Origin: Candidatus Yanofskyibacteriota bacterium
GTDB taxonomy: Bacteria > Patescibacteriota > Minisyncoccia > JACQLN01
Direction of reading: 5' to 3'
Length of the DNA stretch: 47,716 nt
Assembly: GCA_943359335.1 (NCBI GenBank)
Contig: CALRHC010000007.1
Span: 1 to 47,716 of the forward strand
Positions within the stretch are counted from its first letter, which is position 1. Each line of letters opens with the position of its first letter. Below, piece by piece: positions 24,712 through 31,827 of the stretch. A program made the position numbers and the translations under genes. The notes below the pieces were generated by a model. It was not told the origin of the DNA. It saw only the letters and a program-made list of their open reading frames with translations, and ran no database searches.

Positions 24712-25641
24712 TTATTGAACTATCATTGTCCCGCCACTGGATCCAACCGAAACTGTTCCGTCAGAAAAATATGTAACAAGCACCCTACCGTCTATGGAAA
24801 TTTCTAACGTAGGTCCAGAACTAGCAGGATCGCGCGTTATCGACATAATTGTATTGGTTGGATCCAACTGATTAGAATACATAGTTACTCTTTGATCCGT
24901 TCCCCCGGCATCAAAATTTCTAACATAATTAAAAACAGTTTTATTGCCATTAAAGTGTGGTTGCATAATAAAAATCTCTGATTGTTCTGGATCCGTTAAA
25001 AATTTAAATTTAAGTTCCGAAGTATTTTGTATACTCCAACCCAAATTAAATTCTTGATGTCCTGTATCTGCAACTTGCCCATTACCACCCGAACCACCTC
25101 CGCCTAAACTCCCTCCAGAAGTATAGGCATGATAAACCCTACCAGAACCATTTACATAAATTGTTCTGGTGTAAGCAGGATCGTTAATAGACGAAAGCAC
25201 AATGGTGCCTGGAGTAGTTGTTCCGTTAAGATGACTAAAAGAAACAATACTGCCTCCATTTTCAAGATTTATACTTGTTATTTTTGTACCCGAAGGCAAG
25301 CTAATAATTTTATTACCAGAACTATTTGGATCATAAACCAAACCCCTAAACAAAACTAAATCTGTATCGTTCAGTTTAACACTGTAACCAGTTTCATCTT
25401 CTTTAACCAAAGAGGACAGGCGAGATTTTTCTAAAGTTAATTTTATTGTATCTGCTCCAGCAGATAACCCACCAGATATTCTTAACCCTGTAAAAGAAAC
25501 AACACCAGCAGCAAGTAAAATACTCGTAATGGCTATAACTATTATAAGTTCAACCAATGTAAACCCCGCACAGCCGTTAGCTTTTAGCTTATAGCTTTTA
25601 GCTTTTAGAAGTTTTGAAATATTGAATTTTGAACTTGGCAT
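24712..25641 (-). CDS. Type IV pseudopilin with enlarged C-terminal domain
   Basis: 309 residues. A 29-residue basic leader ends at CAG|FTLVELIIVIAITSILLAAG (Gly-1, Glu+5). The body resembles GspH/PilE-type domains up to about residue 180 (ISLPSGTKITSINLENGG). A Gly-rich linker (SGGSLGGGGSGGNG, about 174-187) follows, then an extra C-terminal beta domain of about 120 residues (NLGWSIQNTSELKFKFL onward) that I cannot name. It may be the major or an adhesive pilin. Most of the leader is encoded by a 63-base array of period 7. Confidence 0.85.
   Translation of the reverse strand: MPSSKFNISKLLKAKSYKLKANGCAGFTLVELIIVIAITSILLAAGVVSFTGLRISGGLSAGADTIKLTLEKSRLSSLVKEDETGYSVKLNDTDLVLFRGLVYDPNSSGNKIISLPSGTKITSINLENGGSIVSFSHLNGTTTPGTIVLSSINDPAYTRTIYVNGSGRVYHAYTSGGSLGGGGSGGNGQVADTGHQEFNLGWSIQNTSELKFKFLTDPEQSEIFIMQPHFNGNKTVFNYVRNFDAGGTDQRVTMYSNQLDPTNTIMSITRDPASSGPTLEISIDGRVLVTYFSDGTVSVGSSGGTMIVQ
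25576..25638. repeat. 7-bp-period array encoding a pseudopilin leader (9 units)
   Basis: Nine consecutive 7-mers, no slip: the first four nearly identical (TTAGCTT type), then drifting to TTTTGAA-type units. It is the longest array in the window and starts 3 bases from the ATG. Confidence 0.88.
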
Positions 25642-25729
25642 TTGTTTATAAATTACTTGTCCTGTGAAGCTTTAGCGTAGTAGGAGAATTTAAAAATTAA
25701 TGCTTATGAATAATTTTCTGATAGATGCT

Positions 25730-25764
25730 GCAAGATACAAGTTTTAAGTTACAAGATTTATAAT
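25730..25764. repeat. 7-bp-period array running through the pilC stop codon (5 units)
   Basis: Five exact 7-mers (ACAAGTT, ACAAGAT type). The last unit contains the TAA of pilC (25758-25760). Confidence 0.85.
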
Positions 25765-27005
25765 CCTGTCCCTATAGAGTAAATAGGTTGAATTATAGAT
25801 AAAGCAAAAATCCCAACAGCGAGTCCCATAAAAATCATAATTATCGGCTCAATAACAGAAGACATGCTTTTAGTTGCAATAGATACTTCGGATTCAAAAA
25901 AACGAGCAAGTTCTTTTAAAATGTCTGCAAGAGAACCTGTCTCCTCTCCCACGGAAACCATTTCAGTTACTACTGGCGGAAAAAGATCTGGATGCTTCCC
26001 TAATAAAAAAGATAAGTTTTTACCTGTTTCAATTTCAGCCACAGTGTCGGACACAGTCTTTTTGTAAAAATAATTTGTTAAAGAATCACTTGTAATACGC
26101 ACTGCCTCCACCAAAGGAATTCCGCCCAAAAGAAGCGAACTTAAAGTTCTAGAAAATCTAGCTGAATTTATTTTTTTAGTTATATCGGAAAAAATTGGAG
26201 TTTTTAATAAGAATAAGTTTACAGCTTTTTTGCCAAACTTAGTTTTTCTAAAAACAAAATAAGCTAAATAGACAGCCAGAATCGAAGAAAAAATTAATAA
26301 ATACCAATACTTACTCATAAAATTGGCTATGCTAAATATTATTTGAGTACTTATAGGCAAAGGCACATTAAGTTCCGAAAATGTATTAGCAAGTTGAGGC
26401 AAAACAAACGTCATCATAACAACTCCAACGCCTAACATGGCTACTACTATTATTATTGGGTAAACCAAGGCTCCACGGATCTTTCTTTTAAGCATATATT
26501 CCCGACGTAAATGCATCATAACCAATCTTAGCGTGCTCTCTAATTTACCAGAGGCCTCGCCTACTTTCGCCATACTAACAAATAGATCCGGAAAAACATC
26601 GGGATGATGAGAAATAGCTTGGCTAAAAGACTCACCCGAAGCTACTTTATTACTAATATCTTTAAGGGTTTGAGAAAAATATTTATTTTTTGTTTGGCGA
26701 GACAAAGTATCTAATGCTTTATTAAGAGAAAAACCTGCCCTTATCATCAAGCTTAGATGGCGAGCAAAAATAACTTTTTCTTGCAAACTTACATATTTAA
26801 ATAAAAAACTAAAGTAGACAGATAAATCTTTTATAAAAATCGAAGCGGAATCAGAAGATGTTTCTGTTGTCCCTTTTTCTTTTGCAAAAACTAAAAACAT
26901 ACCCTCATCTCTTAATGTGCGAGCTAAAGCTATCTGGCTATCGGCAGTTTTAACACCTTCAGTTTTTTTGCCATCTTTAGAAATGGCCCTATATTCGTAT
27001 TCCAT
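25758..27005 (-). CDS. pilC: PilC / GspF-family inner-membrane platform protein
   Basis: 415 residues: an N-terminal beta segment (YEYRAISKDGKKTEG, typical PilC start) and two homologous T2SSF domains (about 75-200 and 275-400), each with FARHLSLMIRAG / FSRTLSSLLLGGIPL-type motifs, and three membrane helices. It anchors the pilus assembly motor. It lies 141 bp downstream of pilB; the gap contains REP-like repeats. Confidence 0.95.
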   Translation of the reverse strand: MEYEYRAISKDGKKTEGVKTADSQIALARTLRDEGMFLVFAKEKGTTETSSDSASIFIKDLSVYFSFLFKYVSLQEKVIFARHLSLMIRAGFSLNKALDTLSRQTKNKYFSQTLKDISNKVASGESFSQAISHHPDVFPDLFVSMAKVGEASGKLESTLRLVMMHLRREYMLKRKIRGALVYPIIIVVAMLGVGVVMMTFVLPQLANTFSELNVPLPISTQIIFSIANFMSKYWYLLIFSSILAVYLAYFVFRKTKFGKKAVNLFLLKTPIFSDITKKINSARFSRTLSSLLLGGIPLVEAVRITSDSLTNYFYKKTVSDTVAEIETGKNLSFLLGKHPDLFPPVVTEMVSVGEETGSLADILKELARFFESEVSIATKSMSSVIEPIIMIFMGLAVGIFALSIIQPIYSIGTGL

Positions 27006-27050
27006 GCCAAATTTATCTAAGAGTAAAACGATTAATTATTAAATTTGAGC

Positions 27051-27072
27051 ATCCTGAGCATATGCGAAGGAT
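27051..27072. repeat. REP-like hairpin with tandem G-A mismatch (pilB-pilC gap)
   Basis: ATCCT, GA, GC on the left pairs with GC, GA, AGGAT on the right, leaving two opposed GA steps and a 4-base loop. It is followed by CTCACCATAAGG (27099-27110), also seen at 39089 and 45996, and by a CCGCTCG/CTCGCGG-type repeat. Confidence 0.7.
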
Positions 27073-27146
27073 TACTTTAACGTAATGGATTCGCTGCGCT
27101 CACCATAAGGTTTTGTTACCGCTCGCTTCACTCGCGGACAAAGCCC

Positions 27147-28910
27147 TTACTCCCTCGATGCTCTCAAAACTTCTTCTATACTTGTAATACCCTGCACAGC
27201 CTTAATGAAACCATCTTCTAGCATAGTTGTTATACCTTCCTCCTCTGCTACTTTTTGAATATCGTCCGATGTAGCGGAAGCCACAATAAGTTCTTTTATT
27301 TTTGGGGTAATATCTAAAACCTCAAAAATACCAACTCGTCCCTTGTAACCATTCGGGGAACTTTCTGTTTCTTTTGGCCTGTAAAAATTTATAGATTCCC
27401 ATGTATCTTTCGGCTCAATAATTTTTTCATTTTTTAAAGTTTTTAAAACTTTATCTAAATCTATTTCTTTGCTTAAGGCCTCTATTTCTTTTTTTGTAAG
27501 ATTATATTTAGTTCTGCTATCCGGAGATAAACATCTAACCAGCCTCTGCCCTACAATAGCTGTTAAGGTTGATGAAATAAGAAAAGGCTCTACTTTCATA
27601 TCTATCAACCTTGGAATTGCCCCTGCAGCAGAATTAGTATGCAAAGTAGAAATAACTAAATGCCCGGTTAAGGAAGCATTGATGGCAAGAGCCGCTGTTT
27701 CATCGTCACGGATTTCTCCAACCATAATAATATCTGGATCCTGCCTAACTAAGGTTCTTAAACCTTGGGGAAAAGAAAAACCAATCTCTGGTTTAACCTG
27801 TGTTTGATTAACGCGTGGTATGCGATATTCTATAGGATCTTCTATTGTAGAAATATTAACTTCGGGGGTATTTAAAATATCTAAAACAGTATAAAGCGAA
27901 GTTGTTTTTCCGGATCCAGTGGGGCCAGTCGATAAAATTAAACCAGTAGGACGTTTTATTGCGCGATGTAAAATTTCTAAAGCCTTACCGCGGTATCCTA
28001 AACCTTCTAAAGTAAATCCTTGAGAATCTTCTTGCAAAAGACGCATTACTATTTTTTCGCCATCGTAAACTGGCAAAATAGAAACGCGAAAAGACACTTT
28101 AAAACCCTCCCCCTCTATTTTAAAACGACCATCTTGAGGGAGTCTGTGTTCGTCTAACTTTAAACTAGATAAAACTTTAATACGCGCCACAATACCATCG
28201 TGTACAGCCTTAGGTAGTGTCATTACATCTTTTAAAATTCCATCGATACGATACCTCACAACCACATCTTTTTCTTCGGGCTCTATATGAACATCCGAAG
28301 CGCCTTCCAAAACAGCGTGGCGAATTAAAGTGTCTACAATTTTTACAACAGGTAATTCTTCGGCTACGCGTTGTAATTCTGCATCAGATTTAATTTTCCC
28401 ATCTTTAGAAGCAAGTTCTACAACCTTAAGAACCTCTGATGATTCGCTTTTAATAATATTATTAAATTCATCTTCTAAGCTTCGTTGATATTGCCTAATA
28501 ACAGCCTCCAATGATTGCCGAGAGGTTAGCCTTGGTAAAATATTAAGTTCAGCTTTTTTCTTTATAAAATCTATAGTCTGCAAATCGTTAGGATCTAACA
28601 TTGCAACTTCTAGGTCTGCACCGGTTTTTCTAAAAGCAACTATATTGCTATTTTTTGCAATTGGTTCTGGAATTATTTTTAAAACTTCTGATTCAACTTT
28701 TTGATTCGTAAGATCAACAAAAGGAATACCTAAAACGTAGGCCTTGGCCTTGGCTATCATTTCCTCGGAAACAAAGCCTCGCCTAATCAAAACATCCTCT
28801 AACCTACGTTTGGTTTCTAGTTCTTCGGCCTCGGCTAACTCCATATTTTTTGCCGAAACCAATTTGGAATCTATTAAGAAACTTTTTAATTTTTTTACAT
28901 CGAGCATCAT
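27147..28910 (-). CDS. pilB: PilB / GspE-family pilus extension ATPase
   Basis: 587 residues: N-terminal MshEN-type domain (about 1-150), then the ATPase with Walker A GPTGSGKTTSLYT, Asp box, Walker B DPDIIMVGEIRDDETA and the HLVISTLHTNSA His box. It powers pilin polymerisation in the cytoplasm. The region after QRLVRCL, where most PilB proteins carry four zinc-binding cysteines, has only one cysteine and about 40 charged residues instead, so zinc binding is probably lost. No PilT retraction ATPase or PilD peptidase is present in the window. Confidence 0.95.
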   Translation of the reverse strand: MMLDVKKLKSFLIDSKLVSAKNMELAEAEELETKRRLEDVLIRRGFVSEEMIAKAKAYVLGIPFVDLTNQKVESEVLKIIPEPIAKNSNIVAFRKTGADLEVAMLDPNDLQTIDFIKKKAELNILPRLTSRQSLEAVIRQYQRSLEDEFNNIIKSESSEVLKVVELASKDGKIKSDAELQRVAEELPVVKIVDTLIRHAVLEGASDVHIEPEEKDVVVRYRIDGILKDVMTLPKAVHDGIVARIKVLSSLKLDEHRLPQDGRFKIEGEGFKVSFRVSILPVYDGEKIVMRLLQEDSQGFTLEGLGYRGKALEILHRAIKRPTGLILSTGPTGSGKTTSLYTVLDILNTPEVNISTIEDPIEYRIPRVNQTQVKPEIGFSFPQGLRTLVRQDPDIIMVGEIRDDETAALAINASLTGHLVISTLHTNSAAGAIPRLIDMKVEPFLISSTLTAIVGQRLVRCLSPDSRTKYNLTKKEIEALSKEIDLDKVLKTLKNEKIIEPKDTWESINFYRPKETESSPNGYKGRVGIFEVLDITPKIKELIVASATSDDIQKVAEEEGITTMLEDGFIKAVQGITSIEEVLRASRE

Positions 28911-28926
28911 AGACTATTTTAAGAAT

Positions 28927-28935
28927 ATTATATCA
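28927..28935 (-). promoter_or_regulatory. Extended -10 promoter of the pilus operon
   Basis: On the minus strand TG-A-TATAAT lies about 17 bases before the pilB ATG. No good -35 is seen. Transcription would start near 28920, giving a very short leader. Confidence 0.5.
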
Positions 28936-29015
28936 TATTTGGTGTTTGAGTTTGTTTTTACAATATAAAAGTGTATCTTCCTTAAATTCAAGCTATTTGA
29001 TAGAGTAGATGCTAT

Positions 29016-29086
29016 CGGGGCGTCGTATATTGGTAGTACGCCTGTTTTGGGAACAGGTAGGCCGAGTTCGATTCTCGGCGCCCCGA
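29016..29086 (+). tRNA. tRNA-Pro (UGG)
   Basis: Acceptor CGGGGCG/CGCCCCG, anticodon stem CCTGT/ACAGG with loop TTTGGGA (anticodon TGG), T arm CCGAG-TTCGATT-CTCGG, discriminator A. 71 nt, CCA not encoded. The 3' end (29069-29087) is repeated exactly at 29217-29235. Confidence 0.95.
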
Positions 29087-29235
29087 CTGAACGAAGTGAA
29101 GGAGGGACGGAACACGACAATTTATTGTCGTGTGTTAGGAATCGAAAACCGGAGCATGTCCCGATTTTGACGAGGGACGCGAGGTGGGGTCGCGAGCGGC
29201 GAAGCCGACTTGTGACCGATTCTCGGCGCCCCGAC
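29069..29235. mobile_element. tRNA-Pro-linked mini-element with 19-bp direct repeats
   Basis: CGATTCTCGGCGCCCCGAC occurs at 29069-29087 (tRNA 3' end) and 29217-29235. Between them: a perfect hairpin ACACGACAA/TTGTCGTGT (29112-29133), then a core (about 29138-29222) with AATCGAAAACCGGAGC, a GTCCC/GGGAC hairpin, GAGGTGGGGTCGCGA, a CGGC-GAA-GCCG hairpin and TGTGACCGATTC. The core aligns with that of the tRNA-Gly element. There is no credible ORF. It looks like a tiny integrated, possibly non-autonomous element, with the displaced tRNA end at its right border. Confidence 0.6.
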
Positions 29236-29268
29236 AAAGAAGAGATAGATAAAAGCTCACCGACTTAA

Positions 29269-29308
29269 GCGGGCTTGCCCGCCGAAGCTCGTTGCGAGCG
29301 TAGGCGGG
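29269..29308. repeat. GC-rich double palindrome touching the 5' end of tRNA-Gly
   Basis: GCGGGC-TT-GCCCGC (29269-29282) is followed by CCCGCC-gaa-GCTCG-TTG-CGAGC-gta-GGCGGG (29278-29308). Its last arm is the first five bases of tRNA-Gly. Confidence 0.8.
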
Positions 29309-29374
29309 TATCGTATAGTGGTAATACCACAGCTTTCCAAGCTGTTGCTAGGGGTTCGATTCCCCTTACCCGCT
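29304..29374 (+). tRNA. tRNA-Gly (UCC)
   Basis: Acceptor GCGGGTA/TACCCGC, anticodon stem ACAGC/GCTGT with loop TTTCCAA (anticodon TCC), T arm AGGGG-TTCGATT-CCCCT, discriminator U. 71 nt, CCA not encoded. The 3' end is repeated at 29531-29549. Confidence 0.95.
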
Positions 29375-29549
29375 CAAAATGAAAATAATCCCAATGTAAG
29401 TTGGGGTTATTTTTGTTTATAGAATTGGTTTGGGGAAATCGAAAGCCGGAACGATGTGCCACCAAGTTGGCGGCACAGTGAGGCGGGGTCGCGACTTTGT
29501 TTGAGCGACGGCGAAAACAAAAGCTGTGACCGATTCCCCTTACCCGCTC
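29357..29549. mobile_element. tRNA-Gly-linked mini-element with 19-bp direct repeats
   Basis: CGATTCCCCTTACCCGCTC occurs at 29357-29375 and 29531-29549. The interior holds the tRNA terminator and a core (about 29436-29536) with AATCGAAAGCCGGAAC, a TGTGCC/GGCACA hairpin (29455-29477), GAGGCGGGGTCGCGA, a GTCGC/GCGAC stem, a CTTTGTTT/AAACAAAAG stem and TGTGACCGATTC. The core is homologous to that of the tRNA-Pro element, with compensating changes in the first hairpin. Confidence 0.6.
29382..29414 (+). terminator. Terminator of tRNA-Gly
   Basis: AATAATCCCAA pairs with TTGGGGTTATT (one G-T pair) around a 6-base loop, followed by TTTTGTTT. Confidence 0.75.
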
Positions 29550-29557
29550 TTAAAATT

Positions 29558-29589
29558 AAAAACACCCCGACACAAATCGGGGTGTTTTT
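29558..29589. terminator. Terminator of the HU gene (also T-rich on plus)
   Basis: A perfect 13-bp stem AAAAACACCCCGA/TCGGGGTGTTTTT with a 6-base loop. Confidence 0.9.
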
Positions 29590-29604
29590 AAAATTGTATA
29601 AAAA

Positions 29605-29877
29605 TTACTTTACAGCTTCCTTCAAAGTCTTGCCGGCTCTAAATTTAGGGGCTTTTTTGGCGGCAATCTGAATCTTCTCACCAGTTCTTGGGTTTATACC
29701 TTCACGAGCTTTTCTGTCGGAAACTCTAAAAACTCCGAAACCAGAAATATTTACGCTATCACCCTTAATCATTGTTTGGGTAATAACATCAAAAATGGCA
29801 TCTACCATTTCTGCTGTTTCTGATTTTCCTTTACCTGTTTTTGTGGCTACTGCTGCCACGAATTGATTTTTTGTCAT
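29605..29877 (-). CDS. HU-family DNA-binding protein
   Basis: 90 residues, the full HU/IHF length. MTKNQFVAAVATKTGKGKSETAEMVDA is the helical dimerisation part; GDSVNISGFGVFRVSDRKAREGINPRTGEKIQI carries the HU signature and the DNA-binding arm with conserved NPRTGE and its proline. It is a homodimeric nucleoid protein that bends DNA, and such proteins assist site-specific recombination. Own terminator downstream. Confidence 0.96.
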   Translation of the reverse strand: MTKNQFVAAVATKTGKGKSETAEMVDAIFDVITQTMIKGDSVNISGFGVFRVSDRKAREGINPRTGEKIQIAAKKAPKFRAGKTLKEAVK

Positions 29878-30010
29878 TATTTTATATAAGCAATTACTGC
29901 GCTTTTATTCGACCTTTTCAAAAAGTCGCGTCTTTACTACATCAATGATACCCGACCTTAAATTTTTCCGCAATAAACCTAGCTTTTTCGTTGTGGAAAA
30001 ATAAAAATTA

Positions 30011-30094
30011 AAAAATCACCCCGAGCAGCATTATGGAGAATGATTTTAATATATAAATAGAAAGACTCCATATCGTCTGCGAGGGGTAATTTTT
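30011..30094 (-). ncRNA. Long structured hairpin after RNase Y gene (terminator or small RNA)
   Basis: Arms 30011-30038 and 30066-30094 pair over nearly 30 bases with interior mismatches, including ACCCC-GA-GCAG opposite CTGC-GA-GGGGT (tandem G-A). A 27-base AT-rich loop lies between. On the minus strand it ends in TTTTTTAATTTTTATTTTT, so it can terminate rny transcription. Its length and internal motif suggest it may also be a stable 3' RNA. Confidence 0.5.
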
Positions 30095-30104
30095 GTAACA
30101 TAAC

Positions 30105-31634
30105 CTACTTAGCATACTCCACCGCTCTGTTTTCCCTAATAACAGTTACTTTGATTTCTCCGGGATACTGAAGCTCATCTTGAATTTTACCTGCCATATC
30201 CTTTGCAAGTTTGTGCATTCCGTAATCATCAATTTTATCTGGCATAACAAACACTCTAACCTCTCGGCCAGATTGAATAGCATACGATTTCTCTATGCCT
30301 TCAAAACTATTTGTAATTCTTTCAATATCTTCTAAACGTTTTAAGTAGATTTCTACAGAATCTTTACGTGCACCTGGGCGAGCCGCCGAAATAGATTCTG
30401 CTACCTGAACAATTATGCTTTCCGGAGTTTCATAAGGATATTCACCGTGATGCGCCTGCATAGCCTTTATAACATTTTCATCTACACCAAACTTTTGTAA
30501 AATTCTTCGGCCAATATCTACATGAGAACCTTGAACTTCATGGTCGATAGCTTTTCCAACATCATGAAAAAGTGTTCCCATTTTAGCCACACGCACATTT
30601 GCACCAAGTTCGGAAGCCAACATTCCGGCAACGTGAGCCGATTCAATCGAGTGGTCCAAAACATTCTGTCCAAAAGAAGTTCTAAATTTTAATCTACCTA
30701 AAAGTTGAACCAGTCTTGGATCAAGACCTGTTAAACCTAAATCAAAAATTGCAGCTTCTCCAGCTTCTTTAGCTCTTTCATTAACTTTTTCTCGTGCTTG
30801 CGCTACTGCTTCTTCTATTTTGGCGGGTTGTATTCTTCCATCTTTAATTAAAGATTCCAAAGCAGTTTTAGCAACCTGCCTACGTATTGGATCAAAACCA
30901 GAAATCATAACCGAATCCGGTGTTTCATCTACTACAATTTCTACCCCAGTTAATCTTTCAAGGGCTTTAATATTCCTACCTTCCTTACCAATTATTTTCC
31001 CCTTAAGTTCTTCGGAAGGTAAATTTACATATGTGGTTGTTACTTCGGAAACAACAGAACCAGCATATCTTTGTAACGAAGAAATTAAAATTTCTTGAGT
31101 CTTTTTTTCAAGCTCCCCTCTATTTTCAGATTCTAAACGATGAACCTGCTTTAAAAGATCCTCGCTATAATTTTTTTCTAATTGCTTAAAAATTTCTTCC
31201 TTAGCTTTTTCTTGATTAAGACCAGAAATTCTTTCCAGTTCCGCTATTTCTTTTTTCTTTATTTCTTCTACTACTTCTTTATTTTTTGAAACCTGAACAC
31301 GCTCTCCTTCCAGAACTTCTATTTTCCGTTCTGTTTCTTGTATCTTTTTTTCTAAACCTTCTTCTCTTTTTAGTAAGAGATCTTCTATCTTAGTGAGTTG
31401 CGCTTGGCGACGAACCGTTTCATCTTTAGCTTCGTTTACAATTTCTCTGGCTTTTTCTTTGGCCTCGTCTTCTTTTTCTTTTACCTCGGATTTGGCCTTT
31501 TCGACCATCTTAACGAGGCGTGCTTCTAAACTACCAGCTCGTCTTTGAGCTATTTGCTGTCGAATAAAGTACCCTATCCCCAAGCCAGCGGCCGCAGCCA
31601 AAAGTAGCTGGGGTAAAATTCCAACTTGAAACAT
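30105..31634 (-). CDS. rny: Ribonuclease Y
   Basis: 509 residues: N-terminal membrane helix (about 5-24), long charged coiled coil (about 30-190), KH domain (LPSEELKGKIIGKEGRNIKALE, about 205-265) and HD domain with LFHDVGKAIDHE (catalytic His-Asp pair). It is the membrane-bound endonuclease that starts mRNA decay in bacteria without RNase E. Position and length are standard; ends at a long hairpin. Confidence 0.97.
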   Translation of the reverse strand: MFQVGILPQLLLAAAAGLGIGYFIRQQIAQRRAGSLEARLVKMVEKAKSEVKEKEDEAKEKAREIVNEAKDETVRRQAQLTKIEDLLLKREEGLEKKIQETERKIEVLEGERVQVSKNKEVVEEIKKKEIAELERISGLNQEKAKEEIFKQLEKNYSEDLLKQVHRLESENRGELEKKTQEILISSLQRYAGSVVSEVTTTYVNLPSEELKGKIIGKEGRNIKALERLTGVEIVVDETPDSVMISGFDPIRRQVAKTALESLIKDGRIQPAKIEEAVAQAREKVNERAKEAGEAAIFDLGLTGLDPRLVQLLGRLKFRTSFGQNVLDHSIESAHVAGMLASELGANVRVAKMGTLFHDVGKAIDHEVQGSHVDIGRRILQKFGVDENVIKAMQAHHGEYPYETPESIIVQVAESISAARPGARKDSVEIYLKRLEDIERITNSFEGIEKSYAIQSGREVRVFVMPDKIDDYGMHKLAKDMAGKIQDELQYPGEIKVTVIRENRAVEYAK

Positions 31635-31814
31635 TTTGTGTGTAAGTTATCGGATGGTTTAAAACCTGTAAAAACATTTTAAAACGTAAAATATTAATGC
31701 TTTGTGCCGCCTTTTCGTGCCTTTTGGCCCAAAGTATACCTCCAACAAACTCTAAATCTTAAATTAATACCAAATTAAACTTAACACTCATAAGGCAAAA
31801 AAGTCAAAAAGATA

Positions 31815-31820
31815 TATAAT
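31815..31820 (+). promoter_or_regulatory. -10 box of gpmI, leaderless layout
   Basis: TATAAT ends 7 bases before the gpmI ATG (31828), so transcription would begin at or next to the start codon. No good -35 is visible. Confidence 0.45.
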
Positions 31821-31827
31821 TAACTTA

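Noticed and set aside
23593-25764. Reading the 7-base arrays as a CRISPR or ordinary minisatellite.
   Set aside because: Units are too short, are not separated by spacers and are not identical. There are no cas genes.
29047-29671. Small frames across the tRNA-Pro/tRNA-Gly region.
   Set aside because: They read through tRNAs and structured repeats, have no ribosome sites, and the shared cores conserve stems, not codons.
30011-30094. tmRNA, SRP RNA or RNase P RNA in this structured region or at 42563-42718.
   Set aside because: None of the conserved cores of those RNAs can be seen, and both regions are too short for tmRNA or RNase P RNA.
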